Shown: one piece after another, positions 1-6,752 of the stretch
Numbering within the stretch: position 1 is the first letter of the stretch
How the letters are laid out: every line of letters begins with the position of its first letter
From: an uncultured Bacteroidales bacterium
GTDB taxonomy: Bacteria; Bacteroidota; Bacteroidia; Bacteroidales; Paludibacteraceae
Assembly (NCBI GenBank): GCA_903929065.1
Contig: CAIYTJ010000563.1
Span: 1-8,768, forward strand
DNA length: 8,768 bases
Reading direction: 5' to 3'
Position numbers and translations under genes: made by a program
The notes under the pieces: generated by a model
Seen by the model: the letters and a program-made list of their open reading frames with translations, nothing else
The model's database searches: none
What the model was told of the DNA's origin: nothing

Positions 1-34
1 AAAAATAAAATTAAATAAATTAAAATAAAGTAAA

Positions 35-706
35 ATGGCAAGTTATATTACAGCTTTCGTAGTCAAAAAAAATGGCAATCCGTTTATCAATTCAGATGGT
101 TCTGTTGGTAATATAATGGAAGTACCTACACCCGAAAATGGTGGAGTAATTGATGGTGATGTATGGCTTACGCCAGTTAATCAGGATATTCTTTCTGATT
201 TTTTAGAATTGCCATATAATTTGAATAACAGTTTAGAAAACGTTGCACCTACCCTGTATTCAGTTGCAGGGGTGTTAATCAGTTCTTCTAAATCGAGTGA
301 TTCTTATGTGTTGTTAGGAACGTCTGCTCAATATATTGCAGGTACTTTACCTACCGTTTGGGGTAGTTTAATTCACACAAAACAAAAAATACCCGTATGT
401 CAAACTTTGGGTTCTACGAATCCTGTAAGTGGTTTATATGAAATTACATTGGGTGTACCAAGTCAGTTGACAGGTAAGTTATACGCTTTTGGTTACTTTA
501 ACGGAGTTGCTTTAACTGCACTAAGTACAGGTGGTTATAATGATGCACCCGAATTAGTTATAGCAATGAACTCAAATTGGGGCGCAACAGTAGGCGGTAC
601 ATTTACTGCAACAGTAGATGGCTTAACAGTTATTTTAACTCAAACAGCAGGTACAGGTACAGCAGTATTCTGTGGACAGATTTTAGAAATTAACGAATCA
701 GCTTAA
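35..706 (+). CDS. Hypothetical phage structural protein, first member of a tandem paralogue pair
   Basis: This 223-residue protein is not one I can name. It has no signal peptide, no membrane segment and few charged residues, and it is rich in Gly, Thr, Ser and Val, which suggests a beta-rich virion component. Its N-terminal block (residues 5-48) aligns without gaps to residues 12-55 of the next protein, with about 15 of 44 positions identical by eye. A second shared block contains CQT (122-124), GVALT (157-161) and GYND (167-170). The ATG at 35 is the first plausible start; it follows an A/T-rich leader with no Shine-Dalgarno motif, as is normal in Bacteroidetes. The next gene begins 17 bases downstream, so the two are probably co-transcribed. 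Its place in a structural cassette suggests a tail, decoration or fibre-associated protein, but that is inference from context. Confidence 0.8.
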   Translation: MASYITAFVVKKNGNPFINSDGSVGNIMEVPTPENGGVIDGDVWLTPVNQDILSDFLELPYNLNNSLENVAPTLYSVAGVLISSSKSSDSYVLLGTSAQYIAGTLPTVWGSLIHTKQKIPVCQTLGSTNPVSGLYEITLGVPSQLTGKLYAFGYFNGVALTALSTGGYNDAPELVIAMNSNWGATVGGTFTATVDGLTVILTQTAGTGTAVFCGQILEINESA

Positions 707-723
707 TTTAAAATAACAAAAGA

Positions 724-1413
724 TTGGCAACGCATACTCAAATACCGAGTTGGACAATACCCGCTTTGGTTATAGCTTTTAATCATGTCCAATTTATTGA
801 TAGTGATTTAGTAGTTGGAAGGGTTATAGATATTCCATGTAAAAATGATAATATTTATGACAATGAAGATATGTGGGCTATACCCGTAAAAGATAACGGT
901 ATTTTTACACAATTTGATTTTCAATTAAAGACAGGTGATTATTTAGCACAGCCATCATTCGATAGTTTTACAGTATTCAGATTAAGGGATAAGAATTATA
1001 ACGAATGGATTGTATTGGGTACTAAAAATGATTTCTTTACTTCATGTGCTACTTGTTGTGATAAAGATGGTGTACCAATGGTAGGACTTGATGGTAGTTT
1101 TTCAGATAGAATTGCACCTTGTCAAACTGTTGATATAGTAAACGGTTCAAATGTTCCATACGCAATATTTTCTTTACCAACATTAGGTGTAGGCGAGGCT
1201 TATTTCCCTTATGGTAGTATTGATAATGTAGCTTTAACAACAGCAAGTAGCGAAGGTTATAATGATGTAACGGCTCTATTAGCCTTCTTAAATGGTACGG
1301 CAGGTTGGGATGTAGCAACATGGACAGAAGTAGGTGGAATCGTTTATGCAACAGGTGTTACAACAGGAAGTAATGTATGTGTTAATATAGTGGCTGTAAT
1401 TCCTTCCCCGTAA
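724..1413 (+). CDS. Hypothetical phage structural protein, second member of the paralogue pair (TTG start)
   Basis: This 229-residue protein is a diverged paralogue of the preceding gene product. Shared landmarks are the IDSD/INSD region with a following VG (residues 25-32), VLGT (97-100), CQT (133-135), NVALT (168-172) and GYND (178-181). The only sensible start is TTG at 724: the first in-frame ATG is at residue 50, inside the conserved N-terminal block. The start MAT- also parallels the MAS- start of its neighbour. Relative to that neighbour it carries an insertion around residues 103-128 that includes a C-x2-CC cluster (C108, C111, C112). It has six cysteines in all, against two in the paralogue. 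Its function is unknown; a virion component is inferred from context. A terminator-like hairpin follows it, so it may end one transcription unit or sit before an attenuator. Confidence 0.78.
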   Translation: MATHTQIPSWTIPALVIAFNHVQFIDSDLVVGRVIDIPCKNDNIYDNEDMWAIPVKDNGIFTQFDFQLKTGDYLAQPSFDSFTVFRLRDKNYNEWIVLGTKNDFFTSCATCCDKDGVPMVGLDGSFSDRIAPCQTVDIVNGSNVPYAIFSLPTLGVGEAYFPYGSIDNVALTTASSEGYNDVTALLAFLNGTAGWDVATWTEVGGIVYATGVTTGSNVCVNIVAVIPSP

Positions 1414-1423
1414 TTTAATAATA

Positions 1424-1458
1424 CCCTTTAGGGTCAATATTATAAAATAACTAAAGGG
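1424..1458 (+). promoter_or_regulatory. Perfect 8-bp inverted repeat that could compete with the downstream terminator
   Basis: CCCTTTAG at 1424-1431 is the exact reverse complement of CTAAAGGG at 1451-1458, with a 19-base A/T-rich loop. Two other pairings exclude it: ACCC-TTTA-GGGT (1423-1434) forms a small local hairpin, and GGG at 1456-1458 also forms the base of the terminator stem at 1456-1480. This is the geometry of an antiterminator/terminator pair, or of a stacked mRNA-end structure. The pairings are read directly; regulation is inference. Confidence 0.4.
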
Positions 1459-1493
1459 CAGTCCGTAAAAAAGATTGCCCATTTTAATTTTAA
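1456..1493 (+). terminator. Rho-independent terminator-like hairpin between the paralogue pair and the large gene
   Basis: Positions 1456-1463 (GGGCAGTC) pair with 1473-1480 (GATTGCCC) as an 8-bp stem with one G-U pair and a 9-base A-rich loop. ATTTTAATTTTAA follows at once, an interrupted T-rich tract. It lies in the only gap of more than 20 bases between genes here and ends just before the ATG at 1498. It could stop or attenuate transcription after the first two genes, or protect their mRNA 3' end. No clear Bacteroidetes promoter (TTTG, then TAnnTTTG) is visible after it, so some readthrough is likely. Confidence 0.6.
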
Positions 1494-1497
1494 CGAC

Positions 1498-4458
1498 ATG
1501 ACAATAAATAACAGCCCCGATATTACAAACCTGATAGTACAGGCTACGTGGGATATTTCAAATCCTTCTGCACAAGTAATACTTGAAAATTTAAGTACAG
1601 GTAGTAACCTTGCGGTTTGCTCATGGGCTTTTGTAACTACTTCACCATCGGGTACTGTTATACATGACGGAAATATTAATCAACCCGATATTACGGGTAA
1701 TTGGACAGACCATGTTTTAACTGATTTATTTCCTAAACCATTTAATCAAATTGAATTTAGTGGCGCACCATATACCTTTATTGTAATAGTTAAAGATAGC
1801 AATGGTACTGTATTTACAGGAACACCACAATTAGCTTCTATTTGCAGACCAAATGGGAACACTAATTTATCAACAGATACTTATGGTATTGCAAGTTCAG
1901 ATGTAAAAGTTAAATGTCAGGATGCAAGAGTATTTTTTCAAGATACAACATACACATCTTATAAAGGATTAGCGGGTGTACAGGTTTCGTCAGTATTAAG
2001 GGTAGTTTATCCTATTGATGAAACAAATAATATACCTACTCCATTTGTGGCAGCAGGGTACTCGACAGCGTTAGTGCCTATTTCATACAGTTCACCAAAT
2101 TATCAATTCGTACAGGAATCGGTTTATGATTATGATGTAAGTAATAATACTTTTATAAGAATTAAATACAAGGTTAATATTACTTTCCCTGTTTTGTGTA
2201 ATGTAGATTTAGGACAATTACAATGTGAAATAAATAAATTAATAGACCAAGTAGAAACAGGAAATTGTAGTGATGTAATTTCTGCAACAAATAAATTAGG
2301 ATTAATTACAAGTAAATTTATGCTTGTAATAATGGGTATTACACAACCATTGACAGGTGTAGATGTTTACGGACTTATCGAAGAAATAAAATTAATAGGT
2401 GGTTTTGATTGTAATTGTTGTACAGCCCCAAGTGGTATAATTCCACAAACGGCATCAATAATTGACGGATATAATTTTTCAGTAAATAAATTAGGTGGTG
2501 ATGTAAATGGTAACTTTAGTGTAAGCGGTAATAATATTACATTGAATGTTGGTGATGTAAAATATGTAGTAACAGTTTCACAAGATTCACCAAGTGAAGT
2601 AACGGCATTTAGTATTAATAGTTCACTAAGTAATGACGGATTTACAAAAACATATTACCTTAATATTGACGGACAACAGTTAGGCATAGACGTACTTAAC
2701 AATATTGCGAATAATCCAACGGCGGTAAATTTACTTAATTCATTAATTTCTGTTGGTTCGGCTAACTTTAAATTAATAGTTGATGGTAAGTGTGTTTACA
2801 CTTCATCTTCATTGTATAATTACGATTTTACTTTACATAATATCCCCGCAAATACAACTTTTGCAATATTAACAAGTATTAAGATTAACGGTATATCACA
2901 ATCACTTAATTTTAGTTTTAACGGAACTAACTTAACGGCACTACAAGCATATCTTAACGGGTTAAGTTTAGGTACATTTGTAGTATCTGATTTAGGTAGT
3001 GGTAATGTATTAATTACATCGGATAACAACCCTTTACAATTAAGTGCATTAAGTTATCTTGTTGCCAATGCTTATTGGCAATCCGATTTTAGTTCAACAG
3101 TAACAGGGTATGTACCTATTTCAGCAAGTCAGGCAGTACAAAATATAATTGATTATTTGTGTGGTATTAATACAGAAGAAATTGTAACAGCACAAGATTA
3201 TGTAATATGCTACATTGACCCGATAACCAATACCAAAAAGACAGAAACAATAGTAGGTAATTCTACATTAAATGCACTAATTATTGAGTTATTATCTAAG
3301 GGGTGTAATACGGTAGATTATATTATGAGTTTAGGTGGGGTTAATTGTGCAAGTATTAAGGGTAATTTTCCTGTAAATAACACAACCGTAATGGGTGCAA
3401 ATGATGTTATTTTAGGAACAAAACAAGGGGCTTGTGCATCACTTTCACCGATTGAATTAGGTAGGACAATTTTAGAATTAGGGCAAACAGATGCACAATT
3501 TTTATCCATGTTCTGTAATTTTGTAATTGCTTGTAGTGGTGGTTATCCATGTGAGGCTTATTCATTATTTACAGTTAGTGATGCGGTACATAGTCCATCA
3601 GATGATGAAATGGATATATCGGTTGATTTTGTTCACCCATCGGCAATTAGTAACACAATAAGATACGCAAGGATAGATAATACCAATAGCCCTGTTTACA
3701 CAACAATAACAGGGGTATTACCCGCAGATACACCTAAACTAATACCTAATGTTCCAACAGGGCAATATTTTGTAGGAATTACGCCTATATATGCAGACGG
3801 TAGAAGATGTAGTGAAACATCAGGCGTAACAGAAGTTTGTCCACCAATAACAAGTTTCAACTCTTACTTAGATGGTGAAGCTGGTTATGAACATATAAAC
3901 ATCAAGTACACAGCAATGTCAAGGTCAGGACATATTAAAGTGGTTGTAGGTTTACCCAATGGTGGTACTTATTCAGAAATAGTAGTAAATGACGGTAGTA
4001 CAATACATATTCCATTAAGCACTTTAGGTAATCAAGTTGGCACTTATACGGTAACGTTATATCCTGTTTGTGATGTAGCTAACGGATTCTTTGGACAACC
4101 AACATCATCTGCAATATTAACAGTAACACCACCACCGAATAGTAGTATTTATAATAGTAATGGTAGTGGTAATAATTTAGATGGTGTAAGTATTAATGTA
4201 GTTTCTCTTGGAGTAACCACCAACGTATTAGCATCAGCATCGTTAGCAGCAGGTGGTGGTCATGCACAACTATATGTACCAAGTGCTTTCTATGATACAG
4301 TAACGGTTATTGTTCCTATATCGGTAACAACTATTGCCACAGCACAAATAGTAGCAGCAAATGGCATTACAGTAGGTGTGATTACAGGTACAAGTCCACA
4401 GTTTGTAACATTTAGTAACATTAACGTAAATAGTGGATTCCAAATAACATTAACATAA
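1498..4458 (+). CDS. Large cysteine-rich phage structural protein with FN3-like segments
   Basis: This 986-residue protein is the largest complete gene here. It has no signal peptide and no clear membrane segment, and is Asn/Thr/Ser/Val-rich throughout, as expected of a beta-rich virion protein. Residues about 684-782 and 783-878 look like two fibronectin-III-like or related Ig-like domains: the first ends in an xVPTGQYFVGITPIYADGR phrase (about 752-769) resembling the E-F-G strands of FN3, and the second has VGTYTVTLYPVC (847-858). A Gly/Asn/Ser linker (882-896) separates a C-terminal beta domain. There are about 21 cysteines, including CNCC at 305-308. A short helical-looking stretch lies near 238-300. 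The ATG at 1498 directly follows the terminator-like hairpin. The next gene starts two bases after its stop. It could be a large tail, baseplate or appendage protein; I do not recognise a specific family for the whole. Confidence 0.8.
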   Translation: MTINNSPDITNLIVQATWDISNPSAQVILENLSTGSNLAVCSWAFVTTSPSGTVIHDGNINQPDITGNWTDHVLTDLFPKPFNQIEFSGAPYTFIVIVKDSNGTVFTGTPQLASICRPNGNTNLSTDTYGIASSDVKVKCQDARVFFQDTTYTSYKGLAGVQVSSVLRVVYPIDETNNIPTPFVAAGYSTALVPISYSSPNYQFVQESVYDYDVSNNTFIRIKYKVNITFPVLCNVDLGQLQCEINKLIDQVETGNCSDVISATNKLGLITSKFMLVIMGITQPLTGVDVYGLIEEIKLIGGFDCNCCTAPSGIIPQTASIIDGYNFSVNKLGGDVNGNFSVSGNNITLNVGDVKYVVTVSQDSPSEVTAFSINSSLSNDGFTKTYYLNIDGQQLGIDVLNNIANNPTAVNLLNSLISVGSANFKLIVDGKCVYTSSSLYNYDFTLHNIPANTTFAILTSIKINGISQSLNFSFNGTNLTALQAYLNGLSLGTFVVSDLGSGNVLITSDNNPLQLSALSYLVANAYWQSDFSSTVTGYVPISASQAVQNIIDYLCGINTEEIVTAQDYVICYIDPITNTKKTETIVGNSTLNALIIELLSKGCNTVDYIMSLGGVNCASIKGNFPVNNTTVMGANDVILGTKQGACASLSPIELGRTILELGQTDAQFLSMFCNFVIACSGGYPCEAYSLFTVSDAVHSPSDDEMDISVDFVHPSAISNTIRYARIDNTNSPVYTTITGVLPADTPKLIPNVPTGQYFVGITPIYADGRRCSETSGVTEVCPPITSFNSYLDGEAGYEHINIKYTAMSRSGHIKVVVGLPNGGTYSEIVVNDGSTIHIPLSTLGNQVGTYTVTLYPVCDVANGFFGQPTSSAILTVTPPPNSSIYNSNGSGNNLDGVSINVVSLGVTTNVLASASLAAGGGHAQLYVPSAFYDTVTVIVPISVTTIATAQIVAANGITVGVITGTSPQFVTFSNINVNSGFQITLT

Positions 4459-4460
4459 TT

Positions 4461-5246
4461 TTGCAAAAGATAACACCATATGATTTATGGCTTGATTTTA
4501 AAGCATGGGTAAATACACAGCAAGGCGGTTTTATGCCACCACAAAGTGTATTTATTCGTGTGGCAAATATAGCATCAATTAAACTTTGGGAGAAATGGAC
4601 AAAAGAGGCTGAAAAATCACAGGAAATTAAAGATAATTTATTTCCGTTTTTAAAGTCAAAAAATATAATTACACAAAAATCAAATTCATATTATAGCATT
4701 GCACCACCACCGAATGATTATGCAAGGTACGCAAGTTGCAAAATATTGGTTGTTGATGAAAATAAAACAGTACCATCAAAAGAAGTAAACAATGGAAAGT
4801 GTCTTAAAGATAATAAATTGGTTACATTCAAAAGTGATGAAGATTTAGCAAAAGATTATTATGATAGTGTAAGGGAACAGGAAGTTGAAATGATAGACAA
4901 TCAAAGGTGGAGTGCAGCATTAAAACACCTTACAAAAAAACCATCATTCAATAAACCAAAAATAACGCAAATTGACGGAACTTTTAAAGTAGCACCCAAA
5001 GATGTAGGTGTACTTGTTTTAAACTACTACATTGAACCCATTGATGCCATATTTGCATATAAAACAGTTGCAGGTAATTTACAAACGGGTAGCGGCGGGG
5101 CAATACAATATGATGCAAATAACAGTAGGAATTTTCAATGGAATATTACCGTTAAAAATGAATTATTGGAAATGGTAAAAGATGTGTATATAGGATTTAC
5201 GAGGGATGGGGGGTTTGCTCAAATTAGTAACTCACAAAAACAATAA
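4461..5246 (+). CDS. Phage structural protein, possible connector/ring-type component (TTG start)
   Basis: This 261-residue protein differs in character from its neighbours: it is rich in Lys, Asp and Glu and more helical. The N-terminus (residues 7-64) has Trp-rich helical segments around QQGGFMPP (20-27). APPPNDYARY (81-90) follows, then a region with QRW (148-150), a KKP..NKPK stretch (159-167), VAPKD (177-181) and NYYIEP (188-193), and finally SRNFQW (222-227) with a terminal helix. From memory, this order (N-terminal helices after a Gly-Pro segment, a 'W..R/L..KKP' block, 'V.P......Y...P', then 'EW/QW' and a helix) resembles a structural protein found in Bacteroidetes phages including crAss-like ones. 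I cannot give its exact role, and a head-tail connector or ring is only a guess. TTG at 4461 is preferred because the next in-frame ATG (residue 25, position 4533) would remove conserved-looking residues, and TTG lies two bases after the previous stop. Confidence 0.8.
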   Translation: MQKITPYDLWLDFKAWVNTQQGGFMPPQSVFIRVANIASIKLWEKWTKEAEKSQEIKDNLFPFLKSKNIITQKSNSYYSIAPPPNDYARYASCKILVVDENKTVPSKEVNNGKCLKDNKLVTFKSDEDLAKDYYDSVREQEVEMIDNQRWSAALKHLTKKPSFNKPKITQIDGTFKVAPKDVGVLVLNYYIEPIDAIFAYKTVAGNLQTGSGGAIQYDANNSRNFQWNITVKNELLEMVKDVYIGFTRDGGFAQISNSQKQ

Positions 5247-5249
5247 CAA

Positions 5250-6035
5250 ATGAGTTACCCGACACAAACATTTCCTGACTTTAATTCATTGTTAGCTTAT
5301 ATCAATTCATTCATCGTAACAAACGGGAATGGAAATATTACTGGCGTAGAGATGAACGATGTGGTAAATGGGTTATTATCATTCATTGAAAAATCACCAT
5401 TAAATTATAATAAAGCACAAATAATATCAGGCGGTGGTAATGTGGTTGCGAATAATGCGGTAGTAGTTATTAAAGGTGTAGCCCCCGATTCACTTGAATT
5501 TGGTAATAATATTTATAATCAATTTATTTTTATAAATACAACAGATTATGATGTGCCATTGGCAAGTGGTGATATTTATTATGATATAAATTTAAACACA
5601 GTTGATTTTATCCCTGCTAAGTCTATTGTAAATATTGTACAGGCAAGTAATTATTCATGGATTGTAGCAAGTTTATCAACGCAGGGCAATACCGAAACAC
5701 CGAAAAGATTAATGCTTATTGTGGGTGAAGATGGTGCGCCAAATGCGGGTGATAAAATATGGCAAAATGATAATCTAATAGGATTAGGTGGTATTCAAGG
5801 TAGGATAGCATTTCAAGTTGATTTACAGACCTACATAAATTTTGGCAATAATTCAAATTGCACTTTTGATAATTTAACAGGAACGGTTGATATAACACCA
5901 AATGAATTTCAAGAAAATAGTTCAATAGAAGTTGATTTATTGGTGGCGGTTGGTGGCGGGGTAATAATAAATTATCTCAATACACAGAATAGCGAAAGGA
6001 TTTTAACGGAAAGTGGCAATTATATAATACTTTAA
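5250..6035 (+). CDS. Phage tail or fibre-associated protein with NGNGxITG N-terminus
   Basis: This 261-residue protein begins with a short amphipathic helix (residues 10-22), then NGNGNITG (25-32), MNDVVNGLL (35-43) and a helix to about 48. This 'NG.G.ITG..LN.V' signature recurs, as I recall, at the N-termini of fibre and appendage proteins in Bacteroidetes phages and prophages, where it probably forms the virion attachment end. Residues 57-142 are a beta-rich domain with YYDIN (110-114), IPAKSIVNI (121-129) and a Trp near 137. Residues 153-261 form a second domain with GGIQGR (180-185) and VAVGGGVIINYLN (232-244), which looks like the beta-sheet of a C-terminal binding or trimerisation domain. 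No signal peptide or membrane segment is seen. It starts three bases after the preceding stop, so it is translated from the same message. The fibre or appendage role is inferred. Confidence 0.8.
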   Translation: MSYPTQTFPDFNSLLAYINSFIVTNGNGNITGVEMNDVVNGLLSFIEKSPLNYNKAQIISGGGNVVANNAVVVIKGVAPDSLEFGNNIYNQFIFINTTDYDVPLASGDIYYDINLNTVDFIPAKSIVNIVQASNYSWIVASLSTQGNTETPKRLMLIVGEDGAPNAGDKIWQNDNLIGLGGIQGRIAFQVDLQTYINFGNNSNCTFDNLTGTVDITPNEFQENSSIEVDLLVAVGGGVIINYLNTQNSERILTESGNYIIL

Positions 6036-6046
6036 TAATAAATAAA

Positions 6047-6685
6047 ATGGCAGACACTAAAATATTACAACTAAATATAGCATCAGTACTTGATGGTACT
6101 GAACAAGTGCCAATAGTACAAGCGGGTACTACGGTTAGGGTATCTGCTCAAAACATTGCAGACTTATCAGCACTAAATTATACACCCGAAAACACAGCCA
6201 ATAAATCAGTTGATTTTACTACCGTAAATAATACAAAATATCCATCAGTACAAGCAGTAGTAGGGTATTCAGAAAAATTAGCTAATAAAGCAGTTGACTT
6301 TTCGGTAAAAGATAATACTAAATATCCGACAACATTAGCAGTAGATACATATATAGGAACTAAGGTGGGATATACTGAATACGTTGCATTATTAACACAA
6401 TCAGATACTAACGCACCAATAGCAACAACGGTGTTTAATAATACAGGAAAGGCGTTTAGTTTTAATAAAGCAGATGTTGGTTCTTTTTTTGTAGTTCCTG
6501 ATACTCCATTTGTAGACCAAAATAAAGTAGTACCACAATTAATACAAGATGCTATGCTAAGAAATTATGGTGCTAAAGTAGTAAACCACATGGAATATGT
6601 AGTTGAATTTTATACAGGGTATAATAATGTGGCAACAGATGGTTTATTAAATAACACAAGGTTTGTAATTAGAATTTACAATTAA
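6047..6685 (+). CDS. Tail-fibre-like protein with two 28-residue repeats
   Basis: This 212-residue protein begins MADTKILQL and continues VPIVQAGTTVRVS (residues 21-33), an N-terminal phrase widely seen in Bacteroidetes phage fibre or baseplate-adaptor proteins. YTPEN (45-49) leads into two 28-residue repeats, A51-L78 and A79-K106, sharing ANK-x-VDF and NTKYP. This 'ENKANK..DFS..NNT.YPTVQAV..Y' type of repeat is classic phage tail-fibre shaft sequence. Residues 107-212 form a different, probably globular C-terminal domain with FFVVPDTPF (146-154) and a final RFVIRIYN. No signal peptide is present, as expected for a virion protein assembled in the cytoplasm. The ATG at 6047 is 11 bases after the preceding stop within an A/T-rich spacer without Shine-Dalgarno. 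The tail-fibre class is fairly well supported; receptor binding is inferred. Confidence 0.85.
   Translation: MADTKILQLNIASVLDGTEQVPIVQAGTTVRVSAQNIADLSALNYTPENTANKSVDFTTVNNTKYPSVQAVVGYSEKLANKAVDFSVKDNTKYPTTLAVDTYIGTKVGYTEYVALLTQSDTNAPIATTVFNNTGKAFSFNKADVGSFFVVPDTPFVDQNKVVPQLIQDAMLRNYGAKVVNHMEYVVEFYTGYNNVATDGLLNNTRFVIRIYN
6197..6364 (+). repeat. Two in-frame 84-bp fibre repeats
   Basis: Two consecutive 84-base units (6197-6280 and 6281-6364) encode 28-residue repeats with shared ANK-x-VDF, NTKYP and AV motifs at identical spacing. The DNA has diverged at both synonymous and non-synonymous positions, so this is an old protein-level repeat and not a recent slippage product. Confidence 0.8.
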
Positions 6686-6692
6686 ATAATTT

Positions 6693-6752
6693 ATGAAAAA
6701 AATAATAATCATATTGGTTTTTGTTATTGGTTGCCTTACTTCATTTTCGCAA
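6693..6752 (+). other. Signal peptide coding segment of the partial fibre/adhesin gene
   Basis: These 20 codons give a two-lysine n-region, a nine-to-ten residue hydrophobic core and a polar c-region ending SFSQ. Signal peptidase I cleavage before Q20 (or just after it) is the more natural reading. C14 in a V-I-G-C context fits the lipobox pattern but leaves a short hydrophobic core, and no acidic or Lys-Asp-type surface-export signal follows it. Confidence 0.8.

Noticed and set aside
1..34. Possible tail end of an upstream gene or a promoter in the A/T-rich leader.
   Set aside because: The segment is low-complexity A/T with several in-frame stops and no TTTG or TAnnTTTG element, so nothing can be supported in it.
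1049..1351. A 100-codon open frame on the minus strand inside the second gene, with other minus-strand frames at 1288-1482, 2820-3029, 3318-3509 and 5716-5925.
   Set aside because: All overlap well-supported + strand genes and have biased, low-complexity translations (Leu/His/Tyr-rich or Pro/Lys-rich) with no recognisable motif; the 1288-1482 frame also spans the terminator-like hairpin.
4456..4463. TAATTTTG matches the Bacteroidetes -7 promoter pattern TAnnTTTG.
   Set aside because: It consists of the stop codon of one gene, two spacer bases and the TTG start of the next; no TTTG-like -33 element lies at the right distance upstream, so chance in AT-rich DNA is the better explanation.
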